From a virus, in the IMG/VR virus record IMGVR_UViG_3300009154_002726, positions 1 through 22,193 of that record: a stretch of 22,193 bases of DNA. The stretch is one strand, 5' to 3'. The notes beneath the pieces are model-generated. The model saw only the letters and a program-made list of their open reading frames with translations. It was not told the DNA's origin and did not search any database. The position numbers were made by a program, and so were the translations under genes. Positions 14,125 through 19,877 of this stretch are shown here, in pieces (position 1 is the first letter of the stretch; each line of letters starts with the position of its first letter).

Positions 14125-14838
14125 ATGGCGAGATCAACAATTACAATAAAGTGCTCAGAATGCCAAAAAGATATAGAAAAGATAAAATCTGACTATAATA
14201 GAAAAATAAAGGCTGGACAAAAAGATTTTTTTTGCAACAATATATGCTCTGGAATATTTGCTAATAAAAAAAATCCAGAGCATTTAGCAAAATATAGAGA
14301 TGAAGAAGGCACATTCTTAACTGGATACGCTAATAATAGATTAGATGAATATAGTCCATTCAAGTATTACAAAAACAAAGCAAAACTCAAGAATAAAGAA
14401 AAAGGCCTTGATACAGATTTAACTAACGAATATCTTAAAGACATTTATGAATCTCAAAATGGAGAATGTACTCTTACTGGTCTTAAAATGGATCTGCCAA
14501 GAACAACACAAGACGCAGACATTAAAAAAAGCCCAATTAAAGCTAGTTTGGATAGAATTGATTCCGATTTACCTTACCAAATAGGGAATGTACAATTTGT
14601 ATGCTATAGTGCAAATATGGCAAAAAATGATTTTACTCAAAAAGAATCTTTGGAATTTTTTAAAAATATAAAAAGTAAAAACTTAAAAGAAGCTATAAAT
14701 CTTTTAAGGCAAATTATTGAAAAAAATCTATACGATGATAAAAAAGAAAATCCAGAAAAAGACGGAACATCTTGGAATGTTTATCATTTAACTTTATTAC
14801 TATCTTTATTAGAAAATGAAATCAAATCAAATTTTTAA
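14125..14838 (+). CDS. HNH-type endonuclease with N-terminal zinc finger
   Basis: 237 residues. The N-terminus has a treble-clef-like Cys set (IKCSEC, later FFCNNIC at 36-42). The nuclease part is at about 110-165: NGECTLTGLKMDL, then ASLDRIDSDLPYQIGNVQFV with the following NxAK segment. This matches the HNH subfamily in which the first His is part of an S.DRID block and GNVQ[WF]V follows. Such proteins are common free-standing mobile endonucleases in large phages. It is transcribed from its own leaderless-type promoter just after the tmRNA. The last 23 bp overlap the longest frame of the SET gene. DNA target unknown; tmRNA or tRNA neighbours are frequent homing sites. Confidence 0.8.
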   Translation: MARSTITIKCSECQKDIEKIKSDYNRKIKAGQKDFFCNNICSGIFANKKNPEHLAKYRDEEGTFLTGYANNRLDEYSPFKYYKNKAKLKNKEKGLDTDLTNEYLKDIYESQNGECTLTGLKMDLPRTTQDADIKKSPIKASLDRIDSDLPYQIGNVQFVCYSANMAKNDFTQKESLEFFKNIKSKNLKEAINLLRQIIEKNLYDDKKENPEKDGTSWNVYHLTLLLSLLENEIKSNF

Positions 14839-14872
14839 AATTTTTTATTTTAATCATCCAGAGTTCTCGGAA

Positions 14873-14878
14873 GAGGAG
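14873..14878 (+). promoter_or_regulatory. Shine-Dalgarno that decides the SET gene start
   Basis: GAGGAG at 14873-14878 precedes ATG 14882 by 3 nt and ATG 14888 by 9 nt. Neither spacing rules out the other in-frame ATG. Both are favoured over the upstream ATG at 14816, which lies within the HNH gene without a recognisable site. Confidence 0.5.
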
Positions 14879-14881
14879 TTA

Positions 14882-15289
14882 ATGAATATGGATTATTTTT
14901 CTAATTCAGATTTGTATATTACTAAATCAAAAATAGAAAACGCAGGTAACGGAGTTTTTACTAAAAAAAATATAAAGAAAGACGATATTATTGAAATCTG
15001 TTATATTATTCCTTTCGATTTACCAAGCAAATATCAACCAGATCCAAAATTTGATGAATATTTTTACGACTATAAAAATGAAAAAGGAGAAAACTTTAAA
15101 TGCCTGCCATTAGGTCACTCTATAGTTTACAATAGTGCAGAAAAATTAAAAGACCTTAATATAAAATATCTATACTCAATTGAAAAAAGAAAAATAGTCT
15201 GGATAGCACATAAAGATATTAATCAGAATGAAGAATTATTATTTTTTTATGAAGTAAAAAAGAGCCAGAAATCGAATTCGAACCGATGA
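14882..15289 (+). CDS. SET-domain protein, putative protein-lysine methyltransferase
   Basis: 135 residues from ATG 14882; the frame is open to ATG 14816 (157 residues), but a GAGGAG site points to 14882 or 14888. SET family marks are SKIENAGNGVFTKKNIKKDD (the SAM-binding GxG region), GHSIVYNSAE (the position of the NH..PN motif, here NS rather than NH), and IVWIAHKDINQNEELLFFYE (catalytic Tyr region). Family enzymes transfer methyl groups from SAM to lysines. Small stand-alone SET proteins are known from algal viruses, where one acts on histone. A phage target would have to be a bacterial or virion protein. The changed His may affect activity. The last residues (KKSQKSNSNR) overlap a tRNA-like fragment, so the tail may be acquired. 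Confidence 0.72.
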   Translation: MNMDYFSNSDLYITKSKIENAGNGVFTKKNIKKDDIIEICYIIPFDLPSKYQPDPKFDEYFYDYKNEKGENFKCLPLGHSIVYNSAEKLKDLNIKYLYSIEKRKIVWIAHKDINQNEELLFFYEVKKSQKSNSNR

Positions 15290-15306
15290 CCTATTGAGCA
15301 TTAATC
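15264..15306 (-). pseudogene. tRNA 3'-half remnant
   Basis: The minus strand reads GGTCATCGGTTCGAATTCGA followed by TTTCTGGC. ATCGG, loop TTCGAAT and TCGAT form a 5-bp T-arm with the conserved TTCGAA loop, followed by seven acceptor-like bases. Before it lies a partly paired anticodon-like arm (TGTGA/TCAAT, only three pairs). No D-arm and no 5' acceptor strand exist nearby, so this is at best a decayed or transplanted tRNA half. It overlaps the last codons of the SET gene and lies just before the HNH gene at 15316. Confidence 0.4.
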
Positions 15307-15315
15307 ACATCGAAT

Positions 15316-15717
15316 ATGAACATCAAAAAATCAAGAAGAAAATGCAAAAATTGCAGTAAAGAGTGTAACAAACCAGAAAAATTTTATTGTAATAATATTT
15401 GTCAATCTAAATATCAAAATCAATTTAAAATACAAAAATGGTTAAATGGTGATGAACTTGGATACAAAACAAATGGTCAAACCAAATCTTTTATTAGAAA
15501 TTATTTAATATCAAAAGTAAATAGTTCATGCGAACTTTGTGGGTGGGATAAAAAAAATTTAATAACCAATAAAAGCACCTTAGAAGTACATCATAAAGAT
15601 GGAAATTATAAAAATAATAATATCAATAATCTTCAAGTTTTATGCCCAAATTGCCATTCTTTGACCGAATCTTATAAAAATTTAAATAAAGGCAAAGGAA
15701 GAGAACAGAGAATATAA
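15316..15717 (+). CDS. HNH endonuclease
   Basis: 133 residues. The N-terminal zinc finger has RKCKNCSKEC and FYCNNICQSK. The C-terminal HNH domain has SCELCGW (Cys pair), LEVHHKDGNYKNNNINNLQV (the catalytic HH and the N of HNH) and LCPNCHSLTES (second Cys pair and final His). The tail is basic (NKGKGREQR). It is typical of free-standing phage HNH homing-type nucleases, with an intact active site and zinc ligands. No promoter or Shine-Dalgarno is evident; it probably reads from the upstream HNH/SET transcript. It lies immediately after a tRNA-half remnant, a plausible scar of its insertion. Confidence 0.85.
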   Translation: MNIKKSRRKCKNCSKECNKPEKFYCNNICQSKYQNQFKIQKWLNGDELGYKTNGQTKSFIRNYLISKVNSSCELCGWDKKNLITNKSTLEVHHKDGNYKNNNINNLQVLCPNCHSLTESYKNLNKGKGREQRI

Positions 15718-15725
15718 AATTACAC

Positions 15726-15753
15726 TTGTTTTTTTAAAAAAAAGTACTATAAT
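15726..15753 (+). promoter_or_regulatory. Sigma-70-type promoter before the 15762 gene
   Basis: TTGTTT (15726-15731), a 16-bp spacer, TATAAT (15748-15753), 8 nt, then ATG at 15762. The -35 is weaker than in the other promoters, but the -10 is perfect and the leader would be 0-3 nt. Confidence 0.6.
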
Positions 15754-15761
15754 ATATTAAT

Positions 15762-16238
15762 ATGAGATTTTTATTGTCTTACTTTTTCTATTCGATTGGA
15801 GATATTTTAAGCAGAACTATTATGTTTTGGGGAGATGGATATGGATTCAAAATTTATAATAAAGTAATGTTATGGAGTGTAGATCTTGATAAAAAAGGTT
15901 TAATTTGGAAATATGTCGAATCTAAACCGAAAAACAAAAGGAAAAAGAAAAATGTTAAAAAAATTCTAAACTTTATTGATGGAGTATTTGAAGAAGAAAA
16001 AGAGCAACCAGTATTAGGTACTCTTTATAAAATCAAAGGTGAAGTTTTACCTTTTAGATATATTAGATTTACTAATGAAGTTTATTCAAATAAACCAGTA
16101 TACCACTTCAAGCATCATCAGTTAAAAGAGTATAAATTTAATAATCTTCGCAGAGTTGAAAGAAAAGCTAATAAAGAAGAAGTAAGAATATATAATCTAA
16201 TAAAAGGTCATGTAAATGAAGTCGCTGGAAATATTTAA
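15762..16238 (+). CDS. Hypothetical phage protein
   Basis: 158 residues. The N-terminal 50 residues are aromatic rich with a distinctive pattern (FFYSIGDILSRTIMFWGDGY, then NKVMLWSVDLDKKG), which I recall from small conserved phage proteins without a known function. The segment 1-22 could lie at a membrane, though it holds charged residues. A Lys-rich linker (about 55-68) leads to a second part with RYIRFTNEVYSNKPVYHFKH and a basic C-terminus. It has its own promoter (15726-15753), sits between two HNH genes on the same strand, and may be a native gene around which they inserted. Confidence 0.7.
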   Translation: MRFLLSYFFYSIGDILSRTIMFWGDGYGFKIYNKVMLWSVDLDKKGLIWKYVESKPKNKRKKKNVKKILNFIDGVFEEEKEQPVLGTLYKIKGEVLPFRYIRFTNEVYSNKPVYHFKHHQLKEYKFNNLRRVERKANKEEVRIYNLIKGHVNEVAGNI

Positions 16239-16262
16239 AACTTATTTTAAATAAATTGAAAT

Positions 16263-16763
16263 ATGAGAAATTGCCCAAATTGTAATAATATAGTTCCTAA
16301 TAGAATAATTATAGAAGGAAAAACGTATAACCTTCAAAAACGTAAGTATTGCTTTGAATGTTCTCCTTTCAAAAAACACAACACCAAACAAATACATATT
16401 CATAAAGAACCAAGTCCTAATAGTGCAAAGAATTATCAAAAAATGACAAAAGAACAAAAGAAAGCTTTTAATAAAATTAGTCATTTATATACCAAAAGAA
16501 GAAGATATTTAAGAAAGAAAAAATTAGTGTTAGAGAATGGCGGTAAATGTATCAAATGTAATTACGATAAAAATATAAGCAATCTTTGTTTTCATCATAG
16601 GGATCCAATTAAAAAATCATTTGAAATCAATGGTCATTCAATAGCTTCTAAACCTTGGGATAAAATAAAAGAAGAAGCAAACGAATGTGATTTATTGTGT
16701 TTTCATTGTCATAATGATATTCACTATACCGAAGGTTTAGATTGGAAAAATTGGGAAATGTAA
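16263..16763 (+). CDS. HNH endonuclease with N-terminal zinc finger
   Basis: 166 residues. Two zinc sites are visible: NCPNCN with YCFEC at the N-terminus, and KCIKCNYD with FHCHND in the nuclease domain. The active site is CFHHRDP, where the HH precedes a DP seen in many phage HNH enzymes, followed by WDKIKEEANECDLLCFHCHN. A long basic helix (about 58-88, TKRRRYLRKKK) may bind DNA. It ends 9 bp before the tRNA-Ser gene, the sort of position where phage HNH nucleases are often found. No clear promoter; a weak TAAATT sits 5 nt before the ATG. Confidence 0.85.
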   Translation: MRNCPNCNNIVPNRIIIEGKTYNLQKRKYCFECSPFKKHNTKQIHIHKEPSPNSAKNYQKMTKEQKKAFNKISHLYTKRRRYLRKKKLVLENGGKCIKCNYDKNISNLCFHHRDPIKKSFEINGHSIASKPWDKIKEEANECDLLCFHCHNDIHYTEGLDWKNWEM

Positions 16764-16772
16764 AAAGTTTTT

Positions 16773-16859
16773 GGAACGATGGCTGAGTGGTCTAAAGCAG
16801 AAGTTTACTAAACTTCCGATGGTTAAATCCATCCGTAGGTTCAAATCCTACTCGTTACA
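16773..16859 (+). tRNA. tRNA-Ser(ACU), reads AGU
   Basis: 87 nt, class II. The acceptor GGAACGA pairs with TCGTTAC except for one G-A mismatch at the second pair. The D-arm is GCTGAGTGGTCTAAAGC. The anticodon stem GAAGT/ACTTC encloses the loop TTACTAA, giving anticodon ACT (positions 34-36). The variable arm GATGG/CCATC and T-arm GTAGG-TTCAAAT-CCTAC are perfect. The discriminator is A and CCA is not encoded. The class II shape and the loop match tRNA-Ser(GCU) of bacteria with G34 changed to A. The A discriminator (G is usual for Ser) and the 2-71 mismatch leave some doubt about charging. Confidence 0.87.
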
Positions 16860-16866
16860 AAATATC

Positions 16867-16895
16867 ATATTTGCTAACAAGAAAATGCCAAATAT
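16867..16895 (+). repeat. 29-bp inverted-repeat element, copy 1
   Basis: Begins ATATTTGCTAAC and ends GCCAAATAT, so the 7-bp ends pair (ATATTTG/CAAATAT). It lies 8 bp after the tRNA and directly before the promoter of the 16935 gene. Three further copies of exactly the same length follow at 17228, 17261 and 17292. Confidence 0.75.
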
Positions 16896-16897
16896 AT

Positions 16898-16926
16898 TTG
16901 ACAAAACCATAATAGTCATATATAAT
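16898..16926 (+). promoter_or_regulatory. Perfect consensus sigma-70 promoter
   Basis: TTGACA (16898-16903), exactly 17 bp, TATAAT (16921-16926), 8 nt, then ATG at 16935. Both boxes match the consensus without error. The predicted start is within 2 nt of the start codon. The 29-bp repeat copy 1 ends 3 bp upstream of the -35 and could be an operator. Confidence 0.88.
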
Positions 16927-16934
16927 ATATTAAT

Positions 16935-17228
16935 ATGAATAAAATTAAAACACTAGCATTAATTGCACTATTTTCTGCCTCTTTAGGCTTGTCAGATACT
17001 GGTACTCAAAGCGAATCCACTCCAGTTGCAGATGGCTTTCTATCTGCTGGAGACTTAGTATTTGTTCGCCCAATTTCAACCGCAGCAACAATTGGTGCAT
17101 TTGGAATTTTTGCAGTAGTAGCTCCATTTACCGAAATGGCTGGATGTACAGAAGAAACTTATCAAGGTCTTGTAGAAAAACCTGGAAAGTTTTCTTTTGA
17201 TCGCGATCTTGGTGACTTTAAAAAGTAA
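16935..17228 (+). CDS. Small exported protein, function unknown
   Basis: 97 residues with an N-terminal signal peptide (MNKIKTLALIALFSASLGLS) and possible cleavage after it. The mature part has a Ser/Thr-rich stretch, then a hydrophobic segment (about 52-65, AATIGAFGIFAVVAPF) that could be a membrane helix, and a charged C-terminus with one Cys (MAGCTEE). No family recognised. It is driven by a perfect consensus promoter, so it is likely strongly expressed early by host polymerase. An envelope role such as superinfection exclusion is a guess. The stop codon overlaps the first base of repeat copy 2. Confidence 0.72.
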   Translation: MNKIKTLALIALFSASLGLSDTGTQSESTPVADGFLSAGDLVFVRPISTAATIGAFGIFAVVAPFTEMAGCTEETYQGLVEKPGKFSFDRDLGDFKK

Positions 17229-17256
17229 TATTTGCTAACGAGATTTAGGCAAATAT
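17228..17256 (+). repeat. 29-bp inverted-repeat element, copy 2
   Basis: Begins ATATTTGCTAACGAGA and ends GGCAAATAT, with an 8-bp perfect terminal stem ATATTTGC/GCAAATAT. It shares its first 12 bases with copy 1. It starts at the stop codon of the 16935 gene. Confidence 0.78.
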
Positions 17257-17260
17257 ACTC

Positions 17261-17289
17261 CTATTTGTGAGTAGGATTTAGCCAAATAT
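17261..17289 (+). repeat. 29-bp inverted-repeat element, copy 3
   Basis: Begins CTATTTGTGAGTAGGATTTA and ends GCCAAATAT. The stem is TATTTG/CAAATA. Copy 2 lies 4 bp before it and copy 4 lies 2 bp after it. Confidence 0.75.
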
Positions 17290-17291
17290 CT

Positions 17292-17320
17292 ATATTTGTG
17301 AACACGAAAAAGCCAAATAT
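17292..17320 (+). repeat. 29-bp inverted-repeat element, copy 4
   Basis: Begins ATATTTGTGAACACGAAA and ends GCCAAATAT, with a 7-bp stem. It abuts the ATG at 17321, so its 3' half occupies the place of a ribosome-binding site. Two further partial matches (TCCAAATATG and GGCCAAATAATG) lie inside the first codons of the next gene. Confidence 0.75.
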
Positions 17321-17518
17321 ATGAATGAAAAAAGTCCAAATATGAATCAATCTCGGCCAAATAATGGTGCTGGAAAAGGCGATAAAGCAAGAAATTGTTT
17401 CTCTAATAGGTTTAAGGAAAACTTTGATAGTATAAATTGGTCAGATGAAAGAGATAAGTCGTTGATTAAAAAAGAATTAAAAAACCATAATGGTTCAGCT
17501 ACATACATTTACAAATAA
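17321..17518 (+). CDS. Small phage protein with GAGKGDKAR motif
   Basis: 65 residues. The core GAGKGDKARNCFSNRFKENF followed by DSINWSDE resembles a widespread small phage protein with a GGKGDxxR...F...YDxIxW pattern; its function is not known to me. The C-terminal part is a basic helix. The ATG follows directly on repeat copy 4 with no Shine-Dalgarno and no promoter of its own, so it should be on the transcript from 16898. If the repeat hairpin forms in the mRNA it would press on the start site and could control translation. An in-frame ATG at residue 8 is an alternative start. Confidence 0.7.
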   Translation: MNEKSPNMNQSRPNNGAGKGDKARNCFSNRFKENFDSINWSDERDKSLIKKELKNHNGSATYIYK

Positions 17519-17529
17519 CATATAAAGTA

Positions 17530-17558
17530 TTGACAGATTTGACAAATAGTAATATACT
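17530..17558 (+). promoter_or_regulatory. Sigma-70-type promoter with -10 box 6 nt from ATG
   Basis: TTGACA (17530-17535), a 17-bp spacer, TATACT (17553-17558), TTTACT, then ATG at 17565. A second TTGACA lies inside the spacer (17539-17544). Confidence 0.85.
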
Positions 17559-17564
17559 TTTACT

Positions 17565-18464
17565 ATGAGAAAAGGAGTTTGTTGTATTGTATTAAGTCTA
17601 ACTGAACAAGATAATCCTATCAAGTTCAATACTATGACTTATGCTCGTTTTTCTGCGATGGATAGGAAAGAAGCTCTTTCTACCCTATCCTCTAGAATAT
17701 TAAACAATATGACTACCACTTATCAATACATAAAATATTGTGCCGACCATAATCATACTTATAGAATTTCTTCTGATCTATTTCCTCTTATTACTTATGA
17801 CAAAGCAAATGTATCATTACAAGATTTGCCAGACTATGAGAGAATAGTAAATCAGTTTAATAATATCAAGAATCTAGTTCAATCCAAGAACGCAAGAGTT
17901 TCTTGCCATCCCTCTGAATTTAATGTTCTTGCAAGTGACAATCAAAATGCAATCGACAAAACAATCAAAGAATTAAATCACTATGGTTGGTTTATGACAC
18001 AAATTGGCTGTCCACTAAACTATGATGCACCTATGAATATGCACATACATAATTCCAAGGGCAATCTAAATCATATAGTTAAAAAGTTTATGAGTAACTT
18101 TGAAAAACTATCAAACGATGTTAGGTCTAGATTAGTTATTGAAAATGACGATAAAGACACTTGCTGGTCAGTTAAGAAACTTATGAAACATTTCCATTCT
18201 GTTTCTAACATTCCTATTACTTTTGATTATCTTCATCACAAATGTCATCCAGATAATCTATCAGAGGAACAAGCGTTTCATCTTGCACGAATTACTTGGG
18301 GCAATCATACTCCACTATTTCATTACTCCGAAAGCATTGATGGTCACAAGAATCCACGCAAACACGCAGACTACGCAAAGTCCTTGCCTAATACTTATGG
18401 TTATGATAATATAGATGTGGATTTTGAATTAAAGATGAAAGAACAATCTTTTGCAAACTTATGA
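17565..18464 (+). CDS. uvsE: UV damage endonuclease (UvsE/UVDE family)
   Basis: 299 residues, the usual length for bacterial UvsE. The enzyme nicks DNA 5' of UV photoproducts, starting an excision pathway independent of UvrABC. TIM-barrel signature blocks are in order: TYRISSDLFPL, ARVSCHPSEF (metal His), MNMHIHNSKG, LVIENDDKD (metal Glu), ITFDYLHHKCHP, LFHYSES and HADY, with VDFELKMK near the end. All the metal-ligand blocks I know for the family are present, so it should be active. It starts a three-gene operon: the stop overlaps the next start as ATGA. A phage copy would protect the genome in sunlit water. Confidence 0.92.
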   Translation: MRKGVCCIVLSLTEQDNPIKFNTMTYARFSAMDRKEALSTLSSRILNNMTTTYQYIKYCADHNHTYRISSDLFPLITYDKANVSLQDLPDYERIVNQFNNIKNLVQSKNARVSCHPSEFNVLASDNQNAIDKTIKELNHYGWFMTQIGCPLNYDAPMNMHIHNSKGNLNHIVKKFMSNFEKLSNDVRSRLVIENDDKDTCWSVKKLMKHFHSVSNIPITFDYLHHKCHPDNLSEEQAFHLARITWGNHTPLFHYSESIDGHKNPRKHADYAKSLPNTYGYDNIDVDFELKMKEQSFANL

Positions 18465-18550
18465 CGCACAAGCTATATGAAATGTTTATAGTTATCCTTG
18501 GTGTAATTGCTAATATAGTTCTTATAATTAACGCAATACATCATTGGTAA
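18461..18550 (+). CDS. 29-residue membrane peptide between uvsE and the phosphoesterase
   Basis: A short frame from ATG 18461 (overlapping the uvsE stop as ATGA) to TAA at 18548-18550, which shares one base with the next ATG (TAATG). After MTHKLYE almost all residues are hydrophobic (MFIVILGVIANIVLIINAI), ending HHW, so it is one membrane helix. The tight overlap on both sides is what expressed, coupled genes look like and argues against chance. Function is unknown; it may anchor or assist the phosphoesterase. Confidence 0.68.
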   Translation: MTHKLYEMFIVILGVIANIVLIINAIHHW

Positions 18551-19212
18551 TGAATAAATATTTAATATTATCAGACATTCATCTTGGAGATAAACATTCC
18601 AGAGCAGATTTAGTTTTAAAAGTATTAAAAGAAAACAAAGCAAAAACAATTATAATTGCTGGCGATCTTTTTGACCACCACAATTTACATAGGTTAAATA
18701 AAGCCCATTGGAAGGTATTATCTAAATTACGCAAACTTTCTAAAAAATGCAAGATAATTTATTTAATTGGCAATCATTGTTTTCTTAAAGCAGAGTTTAT
18801 GAGTATTCTTCTTGGCTTTAATTGCAAGGACGAACATATCATAGATTTAAAAGATGAAAAGATATTAGTGGTTCACGGAGATATATTTGATATTTATTTT
18901 ACAAAATACAAATGGATTACTAATTTTATTATTAAGGTATATTACTTCATCAGACACTATACTCCATTTGCAGAGGATTTCTTTAGATTATTTAAACATC
19001 ATACAAACGATTTTGTAGAGAAAAGCTCCAACATTAAACAAAACGCTTTAAAATATATTAATATGAATGGATATGATAAGATAATTTGTGGTCATACTCA
19101 TCTTCCAGAAAATACAGATAAATATGTAAATACTGGAAGTTTCTGTGAAAAAGAATGTGGCTATGTTGTTATAGATAAAAAAGGCAATATAAAATTGACA
19201 AAAATTAAATAA
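18550..19212 (+). CDS. Calcineurin-like metallophosphoesterase, LpxH/UDP-diacylglucosamine hydrolase-like
   Basis: 220 residues from ATG 18550; the frame is open from a TTG 6 bp earlier, but the TAATG junction supports this ATG. The five metallophosphatase blocks are present: SDIHLGD (8-14), GDLFDHH (38-44), GNHCF (74-78), VVHGD (108-111) and GHTHLPE near 180. Spacing and the long helical insert between HGD and GHTH resemble LpxH-type proteins, which cut UDP-2,3-diacylglucosamine in lipid A synthesis, but other substrates are possible. GNHC replaces the commoner GNHD. It is coupled to the membrane peptide upstream, which suggests action at the membrane. Confidence 0.82.
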   Translation: MNKYLILSDIHLGDKHSRADLVLKVLKENKAKTIIIAGDLFDHHNLHRLNKAHWKVLSKLRKLSKKCKIIYLIGNHCFLKAEFMSILLGFNCKDEHIIDLKDEKILVVHGDIFDIYFTKYKWITNFIIKVYYFIRHYTPFAEDFFRLFKHHTNDFVEKSSNIKQNALKYINMNGYDKIICGHTHLPENTDKYVNTGSFCEKECGYVVIDKKGNIKLTKIK

Positions 19213-19222
19213 AGGATAATAT
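19195..19222 (+). promoter_or_regulatory. Likely promoter before the 19230 gene
   Basis: TTGACA (19195-19200), a 16-bp spacer, TAATAT (19217-19222), 7 nt, then ATG at 19230. The -10 is imperfect. It overlaps the end of the phosphoesterase gene. An AAGG at 19213-19216 could also act as a weak ribosome-binding site. Confidence 0.5.
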
Positions 19223-19229
19223 ATAGTAT

Positions 19230-19877
19230 ATGGGTATGTTTAATTATATCAAAGTCGAGCAAGATTTACCTCTTAATGATGAGTTGAAAGCTCTTAATAT
19301 TGATTTCAAGAAAGAAGAATTTCAAACAAAAGAACTAGAAGAAAGTCTTATGTCTACTTATATTATTCGTGATTATAGATTATTTGAATTAAAAATAACT
19401 AGCCATTGGGAAGATAATCCAGATTATGTAAAAGATGGTAGTAGATTTGGTGAATTTTTTAATAAGAATAAATTGGTAGAAGATAGTAGAGAAGAAGTTT
19501 TTAGAGATGATTATACTGGCACATTTACTTTTGGTGCTTACATCTCTGGCAAAACCAAGGAAAGCTATGATTACTTTCCAGACTGGAAATGCGTTGTAGT
19601 CCAAGGTTTATTAACAGAAATATCCTTAATTAAGCCCATAGAAAAAAATTCATCTGGTCAAAGAATAGAGGCACAAGAATCTTTTATGAAAGAAATAGAA
19701 GATCACGAAAGAAAAATGAAATGTCCAGTTTATAGTTTCTACTTTAAATATTATGTTAAGACTATGAATTTTATTGAATGGAAACTTTCTATTGGCATTG
19801 TCAAGATTATTAATTTTTTGAATTGGTTACAATGGAAAGGCATTAGAAAAATCATAAAGGTTTTAACACCAAGATGA
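19230..19877 (+). CDS. Conserved-type hypothetical protein (MGMFNYIK family)
   Basis: 215 residues. The N-terminus MGMFNYIKVEQDLPLNDELK matches a pattern I recall from many phage and bacterial proteins of unknown function, starting MGMFDxxxxxxxLP. The middle is beta-rich and acidic (FTFGAYISGKTKESYDYFP, then WKCVVVQGLL). The last 60 residues are Trp/Ile/Lys rich amphipathic helix (NFIEWKLSIGIVKIINFLNW), which may touch membrane. The next gene starts within its stop (ATGA), so the pair is coupled. No catalytic motif seen. Confidence 0.72.
   Translation: MGMFNYIKVEQDLPLNDELKALNIDFKKEEFQTKELEESLMSTYIIRDYRLFELKITSHWEDNPDYVKDGSRFGEFFNKNKLVEDSREEVFRDDYTGTFTFGAYISGKTKESYDYFPDWKCVVVQGLLTEISLIKPIEKNSSGQRIEAQESFMKEIEDHERKMKCPVYSFYFKYYVKTMNFIEWKLSIGIVKIINFLNWLQWKGIRKIIKVLTPR

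Noticed and set aside
15264-15306. attP site in a tRNA half, implying a temperate phage
   Set aside because: No integrase or repressor is in sight and the tRNA half is poorly paired, so an insertion scar is simpler.
16242-16484. 80-codon minus-strand frame
   Set aside because: It is antisense to the HNH gene 16263-16763, whose zinc and active-site residues make it clearly the real one.
16867-17320. CRISPR array
   Set aside because: Repeats are imperfect, palindromic at the ends and separated by only 2-4 bp, with one copy 330 bp away. There are no spacers and no cas genes.
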